A DNA stretch of 64,000 nucleotides. It comes from Pirellula sp. (GTDB lineage: Bacteria; Planctomycetota; Planctomycetia; Pirellulales; PNKZ01). Numbering within the stretch: the first letter of the stretch is position 1; every line of letters begins with the position of its first letter. Shown piece by piece: positions 56,675 through 64,000 of the stretch. Both the position numbers and the translations under genes were made by a program. Where the stretch lies: positions 558,001-622,000 of the forward strand of contig PNKZ01000002.1 of NCBI GenBank assembly GCA_013822735.1. Direction: 5' to 3'. The notes below the pieces were generated by a model, which saw nothing but the letters and a program-made list of their open reading frames with translations, did no database searches and had not been told where the DNA came from.

Positions 56675-57571
56675 ATGGAATCGAAACCTCTCCCCAAGGA
56701 CGCCGTTCTCATCGTCAATGCCCATAGCCGTAGCGGGCAGGATCACTTCGCTCAGGCCAGAGACAAGCTGGAGGCGGCCGGCATCCGCCTGATTGCCGCC
56801 CATGCGGTGGAAGATCCTGAAAAGATGGCCGCGACCGTCGCCGCTGCGGTGGCGCGCGGCGCGCCGATGGTGATCGTGGGCGGGGGCGATGGTTCGATGT
56901 CGGGCACCGTGGACGAATTGGTGGGCAAGAATTGTGTCTTCGGCGTGCTGCCGTTGGGTACCGCGAACAGTTTCGCCCGCACCCTGGGCCTGCCGCTCGA
57001 CCTGGATGGCGCGGTGCAGGCGATCGCCACGGGCAAGCGCCGGCGTGTCGATCTGGGCATGGTAGATCGCGATTATTTCGTCAATGCCGCGGCGTTGGGC
57101 CTGTCGCCCCAGATCGGCCAGACGGTGCCGCACAAACTCAAACGCTATCTTGGCCGGATCGGCTATTTGATATGGGCGGTCAAATGCGCTGTCGGCTTCC
57201 GCGCCTTCCGCCTGACCGTGGACGACGGACAGACCGAGCGGCGGATGTGGTCGACTGAAGTGCGGATCCTTAACGGTTCCTATCTTGGCGGGGTCGAACT
57301 GTCCGACCATGCCGATGTCGATACCGGCGAAATCGTTGTCCAGGCGGTGGTGGGACGCAGCAAGCCGCGCCTCGCTTGGGATTGGTACGCCAAATTCTTC
57401 AAGCTGCGCGACCGCGACGCCCATACCGAGGAGTTTCACGGACGATCGTTCAGGATCGACACCGTGCCGCGGCAGAAGATTGCCATCGATGGCGAAGTGC
57501 TGGCGAAGACCCCGGTAACCGTGCGGATCGCGCCGGGGGCGATCGAGGTGGCGGCTCCGGCGGATCACTGA
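56675..57571 (+). CDS. diacylglycerol kinase-type lipid kinase (YegS/DagK-like)
   Basis: 298 residues with a DAGK catalytic domain: VLIVNAHSRSG at the N-terminus, the nucleotide loop VIVGGGDGSMSGTVDEL and GVLPLGTANSFARTLGLP. The C-terminal beta domain has FVNAAALGLSPQIGQ and TEEFHGRSFRID. It likely phosphorylates diacylglycerol or a similar lipid. All eight glutamine codons are CAG, unlike the mixed use next door, and the sequence resembles alphaproteobacterial versions; transfer is inferred. GGAG lies 11 nt upstream of the ATG. Confidence 0.87.
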   Translation: MESKPLPKDAVLIVNAHSRSGQDHFAQARDKLEAAGIRLIAAHAVEDPEKMAATVAAAVARGAPMVIVGGGDGSMSGTVDELVGKNCVFGVLPLGTANSFARTLGLPLDLDGAVQAIATGKRRRVDLGMVDRDYFVNAAALGLSPQIGQTVPHKLKRYLGRIGYLIWAVKCAVGFRAFRLTVDDGQTERRMWSTEVRILNGSYLGGVELSDHADVDTGEIVVQAVVGRSKPRLAWDWYAKFFKLRDRDAHTEEFHGRSFRIDTVPRQKIAIDGEVLAKTPVTVRIAPGAIEVAAPADH

Positions 57572-57594
57572 CGCCAACGATTTCTAATAGGGCC

Positions 57595-58935
57595 TTACTT
57601 GGTCCGCTTCTTCTTACGCTTCTCTTTCGGTTTCACTTTCTCCTTGGCCTGACGCGGCTCGGCCTGCTGCGCGTTCCAGTCGTCCCACAACTTCCGCAGC
57701 TCTTTCACTTTCGCCGGTTGCTCCGCCGCTAGGTTGTGCTGCTCGCTTAAGTCGGTCGCCAGATCGAAGAGTTCCGGAGCGTCGTCACCGCCGTCGCCGT
57801 TCACAAGCTTAAGATCGCCGTGACGAACGGCCCACATCCCGTCGATTCGCCAGAATAGGTCTTCGTGCGTTCGGCCTTTGTTTGCTCCCGTGAGAAACGG
57901 GAGCAAGTCGACGCCGTCGAGTTTCCACTTCGGGTCGATAGTACCGCCGGCGGCCGCTACGCAGGTCGGCATGACGTCCAACTGCACGGCCGGCAAATCG
58001 TACACCGCGCCGGTCGGCAGTTTCCCCTTCCATTGCACAATGAAAGGTACGCGGATGCCGCCTTCCCACGTGGTGTGCTTCTTTCCTCTTAGCACACCAT
58101 TACCGTCGGGATGCCCAGGTGCGCCGTTATCGCTGATGAAGAAGATGAGCGTGTTCGATTCGAGACCCAACTCGCGAATCTTGCCGAGCACCGTGCCGAC
58201 GGCGTCGTCCATTGCCGACGTCATGGCGAACAACCGGCGATTGCCCGCATGATCGACGTCCGCGAACCGGTTCAAGTATTTTTCGGTGGCCTCGGCCGGC
58301 GAGTGAATCGCGTTGAACGGTAGGTACAAGAACCACGGGGCTGCTTTGTGCTGATCGATCCACTCGGCGGCCCGGGCCGCGAATGCATCGGTCGTGTAAA
58401 ATTTTGGATCGTCGATCTGTCGACTTTCTGTGGAAATCCGCGAATCGACGAAGCCGCGCGGCTTGAAATAGGAGCCCGGATTTCCCCAGACTCCGTAGTA
58501 TTCGTTGAAGCCGCGGGACGTCGGGATTCGATCAGAGGCGTTACCCAAGTGCCACTTGCCGACCGTGGCTGTGGCGTAGCCGAGCGCCTTCATTCGATCG
58601 CCGAGCGTGACTTCCGAAAGGGGCAGGCCTCCGTCGACCATCGTGTTGTTGTCGTGACCGAAGCGCGTTTGATAACGACCGGTCATCAAGCCGGCCCGCG
58701 AGGGCGAACAGAGCGGCGCCGAGACGTAACCTTGCGTCAACCGCACGCCGCCGGTCGCCAAGCTGTCGATATTCGGCGTCGGCACATGCTTGCCGCCGTA
58801 GCAGCCGAGTTCGTTGTAGCCCAGGTCGTCGGCATAGATGAGCAGGATATTGGGCCGATCGGCGGCCGCGGCGTTGGCTAAACAGGTCGCCGCAAAGATC
58901 AATGGCAGACCCAGGAGTAATTTGAGCATCGTCAT
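57595..58935 (-). CDS. secreted sulfatase (arylsulfatase A-like)
   Basis: 446 residues. The signal peptide ends near NAAAADRP, followed by the metal motif YADDLGYNELGCYG and the active site CSPSR with Cys76 as formylglycine precursor. TVGKWHLG and ISDNGAPGHPDGNG are conserved. The last 20 residues are strongly lysine-rich (KEKVKPKEKRKKKRTK), unusual for a secreted sulfatase and possibly a surface-retention tail. It converges with the lipid kinase gene, 23 nt apart. Confidence 0.93.
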   Translation of the reverse strand: MTMLKLLLGLPLIFAATCLANAAAADRPNILLIYADDLGYNELGCYGGKHVPTPNIDSLATGGVRLTQGYVSAPLCSPSRAGLMTGRYQTRFGHDNNTMVDGGLPLSEVTLGDRMKALGYATATVGKWHLGNASDRIPTSRGFNEYYGVWGNPGSYFKPRGFVDSRISTESRQIDDPKFYTTDAFAARAAEWIDQHKAAPWFLYLPFNAIHSPAEATEKYLNRFADVDHAGNRRLFAMTSAMDDAVGTVLGKIRELGLESNTLIFFISDNGAPGHPDGNGVLRGKKHTTWEGGIRVPFIVQWKGKLPTGAVYDLPAVQLDVMPTCVAAAGGTIDPKWKLDGVDLLPFLTGANKGRTHEDLFWRIDGMWAVRHGDLKLVNGDGGDDAPELFDLATDLSEQHNLAAEQPAKVKELRKLWDDWNAQQAEPRQAKEKVKPKEKRKKKRTK

Positions 58936-59368
58936 CGGTTTTAGGGGAAAGGTTGACTGGAGTACCGAACAGAATGATGCGCGTTAGACCGACATTATCG
59001 GCGGTCGATTAGAAAGTGCAGTTAGGGCGTCGGCGCGAACCGCGAAAAGGGCGCCAAGGAGCACGGACCGAGGCAAGTCTTCCTGCGGCATTCGTCGATC
59101 ACGCTCGCGATGGACGTCTACGGCCGCCTATTCCCCGGCCAAGAGTCCGACACGGCGTCCAGTTCGCAAGCCTGAGTGAAAGATCCATCCCGGCAAAGTC
59201 GTTGATCTCAGGTTGCCTCTCGACCGCGGCGCCGAAGGCTACCAGGCGCCGGACGAGCGGCTTGTTTCGTTTCCAGGCCGTGTGCGGTCTCCCTTCGCGA
59301 TTGGGGGGAGGCTATATTGACCGCCCAAAGTCGCTGCATTTCTTGATCATGCACCAGGGCGGGCCCAC
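58936..59368. other. gap upstream of the acyltransferase gene
   Basis: 433 nt. The longest plus-strand frame runs from 59016 but codes for an arginine-rich sequence without domain features, and I do not consider it real. No repeats or strong promoter consensus are visible; AGGGCGGG lies before the ATG at 59369. Confidence 0.5.
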
Positions 59369-60553
59369 ATGACTTCGGTCGTCTCCGACAAGCCGTACGT
59401 ACCGGTGCCGCCGTACCACGGGAAGCTCTGGCCGCGCGCTTTGTCGTGGTATGCGCCGCGCTTTCTACGCCGACGCTACGGTATCCGGCGCGTCGACGTC
59501 GTCGGTGCCGAAAAGGTCACCCAGTCGATTAGCGAGGGACACGGAGTACTGGTCGCGCCGAACCATTGTCGCGACGAAGACCCGTTGGTTCTCAGCACGC
59601 TCGCGGCGAAGATTCGGCAGCCTTTCTTCGTCGTCGCCAGCGCGCACTTGTTTATGGATAACAAGTTGCAAGCGTTCTTACTCCGCCGAGCCGGCGCATT
59701 TTCCATCTACCGCGAAGGAATGGATAAGCAGGCGGTGCAAACGTCAATCGAGATCCTGGAGACCGCCTCTCGGCCGCTTGTGATTTTCCCCGAAGGGCAC
59801 GTCTCGCGAACCAACGATCGGCTCACGCCGATGCTCGAAGGAATGGCGCTCATCGCCCGACAGGCGGCCAAGAAGCGAGCCAAGGAGAATAAGAAGGTCG
59901 TGATCCATCCGATTGCGACGCGGTACAGCTTTCCGTTCGACGTGCATGCCGCGGCCGCGCGGATGCTCGACGAAATCGAACAACGTCTCACCTGGCGCCC
60001 GAGCCGTGAGTTGTCGCTGCACGAACGGTTCAAGAAAGTCGGCGCCGGCTTGATGGCTTTGAAAGAACTGCAGTATCTCGGTGAAACGCAGGAAGGAACG
60101 ATCGACGAACGCTTGAGCAAGTTGATCGACGCCATCCTGAAGCCGATGGAAACGGAATGGGTCGGCGGCAACGGCGCAGGCCATCCGGTTGCCCGCGTCA
60201 AGCGCTTGCGCACCGCCATGCTGCCCGACATGATCAAAGGGGATCTCTCCGAAGGAGAGAAGGCCCGCCGCTGGCGGCAGCTGGAAGACGCCGCTCTGGC
60301 GCAGATGCTCTATCACTATCCGCCGGGATATCTAAGCGAGAACTGCGCCGCGAATCGAATCATCGAGACGGTCGAACGGTTTGAAGAAGACCTCACCGGC
60401 ACCATCCGGGTACATGGGCCGATTGAAGCGGTGATCACGGTCGGCGACGCCGTGGAAGTGAGCACGTCGCGCGAGGCGCGCGGCGAGAACGATCCTTTGA
60501 TGACGGCCGTCGAAGGTCAGATGCGCAGCATGCTCGGCATCCCTGGGGAGTAA
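59369..60553 (+). CDS. PlsC-like lysophospholipid acyltransferase family protein
   Basis: 394 residues. The PlsC acyltransferase domain (about 40-220) has the HX4D motif in APNHCRDEDPL and the phosphate-binding FPEGHVSR. The C-terminal 170 residues (KEFKKVG and LKPMETEW region to the end) are not part of the standard 240-residue enzyme and I cannot name them. It probably transfers an acyl chain to a lysolipid or other glycerol or sphingoid acceptor at the membrane. The downstream gene starts 7 nt later. Confidence 0.85.
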   Translation: MTSVVSDKPYVPVPPYHGKLWPRALSWYAPRFLRRRYGIRRVDVVGAEKVTQSISEGHGVLVAPNHCRDEDPLVLSTLAAKIRQPFFVVASAHLFMDNKLQAFLLRRAGAFSIYREGMDKQAVQTSIEILETASRPLVIFPEGHVSRTNDRLTPMLEGMALIARQAAKKRAKENKKVVIHPIATRYSFPFDVHAAAARMLDEIEQRLTWRPSRELSLHERFKKVGAGLMALKELQYLGETQEGTIDERLSKLIDAILKPMETEWVGGNGAGHPVARVKRLRTAMLPDMIKGDLSEGEKARRWRQLEDAALAQMLYHYPPGYLSENCAANRIIETVERFEEDLTGTIRVHGPIEAVITVGDAVEVSTSREARGENDPLMTAVEGQMRSMLGIPGE

Positions 60554-60560
60554 ACGGCAA

Positions 60561-61235
60561 ATGTTCGACGCAACTTGGCCGGTGATCGGCGTACGGGTCG
60601 GGCTCATCGCCGCCGGCTTGGTGGCGTGGTTCTGGAGCCAAGCGCTGATCGGCAAGCGGATCCCGAAGGTCGCCTATGAAGTACCGCTGACCGACGGCAT
60701 TCACGTCCTCACGGCGCGGCTGAATCAGCGCTACGTTACGAACCTCGCCGCCGGCAACCGGCTGCTCATCATTTCATCGCTCGTCATCGATCTGCTCGGT
60801 GCGTATCTCCTCTGCTCCTCCATCTTCGGCGAATCGATCCGCCCGTTTCTCGGGCTGTTGATGGTGTTCTCGCTGCGCCAGATTTGCCAGTTGCTCTGCC
60901 CGCTCCCGGCGCCTTCCGGCATGGTGTGGCGTTATCCAGGCGTCCCTGCGGTGCTCGTCACCTACGGCACGGCCAACGATCTGTTCTTCTCCGGTCACAC
61001 GTCGATTGCCGTCTACGGCGCCGCCACACTGGCCGGACATTGGGGCCCGTGGGGCTTGGCGCTGGGATTGGCGATTGCCTTCTTCGAAGCGATTACCGTA
61101 CTGATTCTCCGCGCTCATTACACGATGGATGTGTTCACCGGCATCATCTGCGCTCTGTGGGTCTATTCCCTCAGCGGCGAACTTGCACCACGGGTCGACG
61201 CCCTGATTTCCCAATGGGTCGGGCAGGCCACGTGA
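60561..61235 (+). CDS. PAP2_C/sphingomyelin-synthase-like membrane protein
   Basis: 224 residues with five to six membrane helices. The catalytic triad of the sphingomyelin-synthase-like PAP2_C family is visible: the histidine in DLFFSGHTS and the histidine and aspartate in RAHYTMDVFTG. RQICQLLCPLPAPSGMVW is also typical of that family. It could transfer a phospho-headgroup or dephosphorylate a lipid phosphate. It follows the PlsC-like gene by 7 nt, with GGGGAG 10 nt before the ATG, so the two are one operon. Confidence 0.83.
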   Translation: MFDATWPVIGVRVGLIAAGLVAWFWSQALIGKRIPKVAYEVPLTDGIHVLTARLNQRYVTNLAAGNRLLIISSLVIDLLGAYLLCSSIFGESIRPFLGLLMVFSLRQICQLLCPLPAPSGMVWRYPGVPAVLVTYGTANDLFFSGHTSIAVYGAATLAGHWGPWGLALGLAIAFFEAITVLILRAHYTMDVFTGIICALWVYSLSGELAPRVDALISQWVGQAT

Positions 61236-61257
61236 TGCGTCCGCACGAGTTGCGCGA

Positions 61258-62328
61258 CTAGTTTTTCGGCGCGTCGCGCACCAACCGGGCGATCGGCACC
61301 TTCAAGAAGTGTACGCCGTCGCCGTTCATAAACACGGAACCGACGTGCGCGTCGTCGGTTTGCACGGTTCGCGCGGAGTAGAAGCGGGCCATGGCATGAG
61401 TTTCCGGTAGAAGCGTTACCGTCGCGTTCCAGGTGCGGCCGTCGTCCGCGGAGTAGTTGTAATGCAGCCCCTTGTTTGCATTTCCCACGCCCCAAGTCAC
61501 GAGTAGCCCGCCATCGGCCAGCGTCGTGAGGTAGCGCCCTTCGGCGCTGTCGCCGTCGGGCACGGCCGGAAAATTTTCGACGGGCGACCACGTACGCCCC
61601 TCGTCCGTCGACCGTAGAAACACGGGCCCCATTGCCACGAGCGTGCCCTTGGCCGTACGCACGATCTGCTGATACGCATGCTGCTTCCGGTCGGGGCCCG
61701 CGAGCGGAAACGGTTCCGTTGCGCCGCTTTTCGGATCGAACATGCGGGGCGGCAAACCGCGGATCGGCAAGAGCCAGCGCCCGTCGGGCATTGCGAGCAC
61801 GTTGTGTCGCACGGCGCCGAGATGTTTTCCCTCGACCGGCCCGATGAGTCCTTGCTCCGTCCAGGTGCGCCCTTGATCGGAGCTGAGCGTGTAGAGCAAG
61901 GCCCGCTCGTAGTATCCGTCCTTCGCTTTATCGTCGGCGATGTAGTTCCAGGTCACGAGCACTCGATCATCGGGCAGCACGTCGGCCGTGCCGGGATAGA
62001 CTTCGAATTTCTGCACCTCGCGAAGGACGTCGGGCCGGCGCGCGGTCGTGGCGATGGGCGTCGGCTGCTCCCACGTCGCGCCGCCGTCGGTCGACCGCGA
62101 AACCATGAGCACGTTCTTTCCCTTGTAGACCACGACGAGCGTGCCGTCGCGCGTGCGACAGATCGAGGGATGAATATGCCCGCCGATCTTTGCCGCTAAG
62201 ATGGAAACCGGTTTCTCTTCGGCACGAAGGGTCCCGATCATCGACGTCGCAAACACCAGAGCGACGCAGGCAGTAGAAATCCGTTGCCGAGCGAGCAGCA
62301 AGTGCGCCGGCGAATTCGGAGAAAACAT
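61258..62328 (-). CDS. secreted sialidase-like (BNR/Asp-box) protein
   Basis: 356 residues. A signal peptide ends near RAEEKP. The beta-propeller has four Asp boxes: STDGGATW, SSDQGRTW, STDEGRTW and SADDGRTW. An arginine motif lies in HPSICRTRDGTLVVV. Family GH33-like, but planctomycete members are diverse, and sialidase activity is not assured. I chose ATG at 62328; the frame is open another 1470 nt upstream, antisense to a sulfatase gene, and that part is not coding. It diverges from the sulfatase at 62440. Confidence 0.86.
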   Translation of the reverse strand: MFSPNSPAHLLLARQRISTACVALVFATSMIGTLRAEEKPVSILAAKIGGHIHPSICRTRDGTLVVVYKGKNVLMVSRSTDGGATWEQPTPIATTARRPDVLREVQKFEVYPGTADVLPDDRVLVTWNYIADDKAKDGYYERALLYTLSSDQGRTWTEQGLIGPVEGKHLGAVRHNVLAMPDGRWLLPIRGLPPRMFDPKSGATEPFPLAGPDRKQHAYQQIVRTAKGTLVAMGPVFLRSTDEGRTWSPVENFPAVPDGDSAEGRYLTTLADGGLLVTWGVGNANKGLHYNYSADDGRTWNATVTLLPETHAMARFYSARTVQTDDAHVGSVFMNGDGVHFLKVPIARLVRDAPKN

Positions 62329-62439
62329 AGCGGCAACCTCGAGGCGGGCGGTTGGTTGGGGTAGGCCGGTTGATTGTATCGGCCGCCATTGCGCGAGGAT
62401 ACAATCGCTCGTTGCATCCGCTGTCGTTCTATCAAATCC

Positions 62440-63963
62440 ATGCAAGCCCGCTCCGCGTATATGCTTCTTTTCGCGCGCCACCATGCCGTCGCAGCGCTCA
62501 TTCTGCTCGCGTTTTTGCACGTTGCCGCACCGTCGACGGCCGCCGAGCAAAAGCGTCCGAGTATTCTCTGGCTCATCGGCGAAAACCTCACGCATGATCT
62601 CGGCTGCTACGGCGCGAAGAACGTGCGGACCCCGCACCTGGATCGGCTCGCCGCCGAAGGTCTGCGATTCACGAATTGTTTCGCCACGAACCCCGCCTGC
62701 GCTCCGAGCCGTTCGGCGTTTTTCACCGGCATGTATCAAACGAGCACCGATACGCACCCGATGCGTTCGCACCGCAACGACGATTTTCGCCTCCCCGACG
62801 GCGTGCGACCGGTTACGCATCGCCTCCGCGACGCAGGCTACTACTGCGCGAATCTCAAAACGCTCGACGGACGCGAGGTCGGCACGGGCAAGCTCGATCT
62901 CAATTTCGTCAACGAGGGGCCGATCTACGAAGCCGGCTCCGACGATTGGTCGTCGCTCCTTCGCGATCGCCCGTTCTTCGCCGTGGTCAACGCGCTGGAA
63001 TCGGAGTACGACATTTACGATCGGCAATCGTGGAAGCATCCGCGCGTCGAGTGGGTCGGCGAGCGCGAACACGAAAAGATTGCGACGCCGGAAAGTGTGA
63101 CGCCGCCGCCGTACTATCCCGACCGGCCGCTTGTGCGCGAAGAATGGGCCCGCTACTTGAACTCCGTCTCCGGGATGGACAAGCGCTTCGGCCTCGTGCT
63201 TGAAAAACTCCGCGCCGACGAACGGCTCGACGACACGGTCGTAATCTTCTTCGGCGACAACGGCCGGCTCGAGCCGCGCGGCATCCACTGGTGCTACGAT
63301 TCCGGACTCCGCGTGCCGCTGGTCATTCGTTGGCCGAAAAACTTTCCTACACCGCCACAATGCGTGCCCGGCACGGTCTGCGGCGATCTCGTAAGCCTGC
63401 TCGACGTCACGGCCACGACGCTCATGATCGCCGGCATTACGCCGCCGCTCACAATGCAGGGGCACAACCTGCTCGGCGATCACATCGGCCCGGCGCGAAC
63501 GTATGCCTTCGCGGCCCGCGATCGCATTGACGAAACCGTGCAGCGGATCCGCTCCGTGCACGACCGGCGGTTTCATTACATTCGCACGATCAGCACGGGC
63601 CCGACGTTCGCGTCGCTCAATCGCTACAAGGAGAAGTGCTTCCCGATCCTCCCGCTGATGCGCGAGCTTCATGCTCGCGGCGAACTCACCGGCCCGCCGC
63701 GAGAACTCATGGAGCGCACCGGCCCGTGCGAAGAGCTGTACGATCTCCAGACCGACCCGCACGAAATCCGCAATCTCGCCGCGTCCGGCGAACCTGCGCA
63801 CGCCGCAGCCCTAGCACGACTGCGCGCCGCGCTGGATACTTGGATCGTCGAAACCGGCGACCGCGGCGCCGTGCCCGAGCCGGCCGCGGTCGTCGCCCCG
63901 TTCGCCCAAGAAATGCACGACTGGTTCGGCACGCCCGACTGGTGGCGAAAGACTGGAGACTAG
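62440..63963 (+). CDS. secreted sulfatase
   Basis: 507 residues. A signal peptide (AALILLAFLHVAAPSTAAEQ) is followed by WLIGENLTHDLGCYG, in which the usual DD metal pair is replaced by EN as in one sulfatase subgroup. The active-site motif is CAPSR (Cys87, formylglycine precursor). FFGDNGRLEPRGIHWCYDSG and VSLLDVTATTLMIAGI fit heparan-N-sulfatase-like enzymes. The start at 62440 has no strong ribosome site; ATG at 62461 is an alternative. The 112-nt spacer separates it from the divergent sialidase-like gene. Confidence 0.9.
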   Translation: MQARSAYMLLFARHHAVAALILLAFLHVAAPSTAAEQKRPSILWLIGENLTHDLGCYGAKNVRTPHLDRLAAEGLRFTNCFATNPACAPSRSAFFTGMYQTSTDTHPMRSHRNDDFRLPDGVRPVTHRLRDAGYYCANLKTLDGREVGTGKLDLNFVNEGPIYEAGSDDWSSLLRDRPFFAVVNALESEYDIYDRQSWKHPRVEWVGEREHEKIATPESVTPPPYYPDRPLVREEWARYLNSVSGMDKRFGLVLEKLRADERLDDTVVIFFGDNGRLEPRGIHWCYDSGLRVPLVIRWPKNFPTPPQCVPGTVCGDLVSLLDVTATTLMIAGITPPLTMQGHNLLGDHIGPARTYAFAARDRIDETVQRIRSVHDRRFHYIRTISTGPTFASLNRYKEKCFPILPLMRELHARGELTGPPRELMERTGPCEELYDLQTDPHEIRNLAASGEPAHAAALARLRAALDTWIVETGDRGAVPEPAAVVAPFAQEMHDWFGTPDWWRKTGD

Positions 63964-64000
63964 AGACCGGAGACATACGTTTCTCGCCACTCGCCACTCG

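Noticed and set aside
59016-59372. Plus-strand frame before the acyltransferase gene
   Set aside because: Arginine-rich composition, no domain and no ribosome site.
62329-63801. Upstream extension of the sialidase-like frame, giving a continuous frame of 847 codons
   Set aside because: It runs antisense to a well-supported sulfatase gene with CAPSR motif, and the translated sequence has no domain; the signal peptide starts at 62328.

Overview
The window reads as chromosome from a planctomycete, most like the Pirellulales, of roughly 60% GC. The evidence is the gene repertoire: two DUF1549/DUF1553 (planctomycete cytochrome and PSD1) proteins paired with Tat-exported DUF1501 proteins, a DUF1080 protein, three secreted sulfatases, membrane-anchored toroid-repeat proteins and an LPS (Kdo) pathway block. 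Genes are dense, lie on both strands in short operons and mostly have recognisable ribosome sites, some with TTG or GTG starts. I see no plasmid or phage backbone. The assignment rests on protein families and not on a marker-gene phylogeny.

Layout. 85-5970: DUF1549/DUF1553, DUF1501 and DUF1080 genes, probably for polysaccharide use. 5965-8827 (minus): hpt followed by two family-4 glycosyltransferases with 4-nt overlaps. 8989-9744: esterase. 9755-14738 (minus): kdsD, kdsC and a very large OstA/LptA-like protein, the same order as the enterobacterial kdsD-kdsC-lptC-lptA locus. 14997-16099: class II fructose-bisphosphate aldolase with a strong terminator. 16109-19939: two secreted transglutaminase-fold proteins around a sulfatase. 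20144-23372: promoter and two NfeD-family proteins. 23391-24057: a RAYT-type transposase gene between two inverted REP hairpins. 24057-26515 (minus): tyrS, ispD and a small membrane protein. 26539-30254 (minus): second DUF1549/DUF1553-DUF1501 pair. 30446-32348: BaiN-like flavoprotein and a PGPGW-like membrane protein. 32437-32681: dense nested inverted repeats. 33027-36276: enolase, two small membrane proteins and msrB. 36904-43560: lone receiver, PQQ propeller protein, LRR lipoprotein and two toroid-repeat paralogues. 43674-44195: tRNA-Gly(CCC) and a DUF4326 gene.

44387-56360 (minus) is a complete chemosensory block. In transcription order it holds a receiver, cheA, cheW, a soluble receptor, a HEAT-repeat protein, cheR, cheB, cheY and cheC, followed by a separate hybrid histidine kinase. 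Many junctions overlap by 1-26 nt, so it is probably one transcription unit. No flagellar or pilus genes are present.

56675-63963 holds a diacylglycerol-kinase-like gene that looks foreign, a sulfatase, a PlsC-like acyltransferase coupled to a sphingomyelin-synthase-like PAP2 protein, and a sialidase-like and sulfatase gene pair in divergent orientation.

The least explained signals are non-coding. One family of hairpins with GNRA loops sits directly after three stop codons, always in sense with the upstream gene, and shows a compensatory base-pair change. A second hairpin family has a conserved TCC loop. A four-armed element upstream of enolase can form two alternative folds. The RAYT appears to lack its catalytic tyrosine and the large NfeD protein appears to lack its catalytic serines; both calls are by eye.
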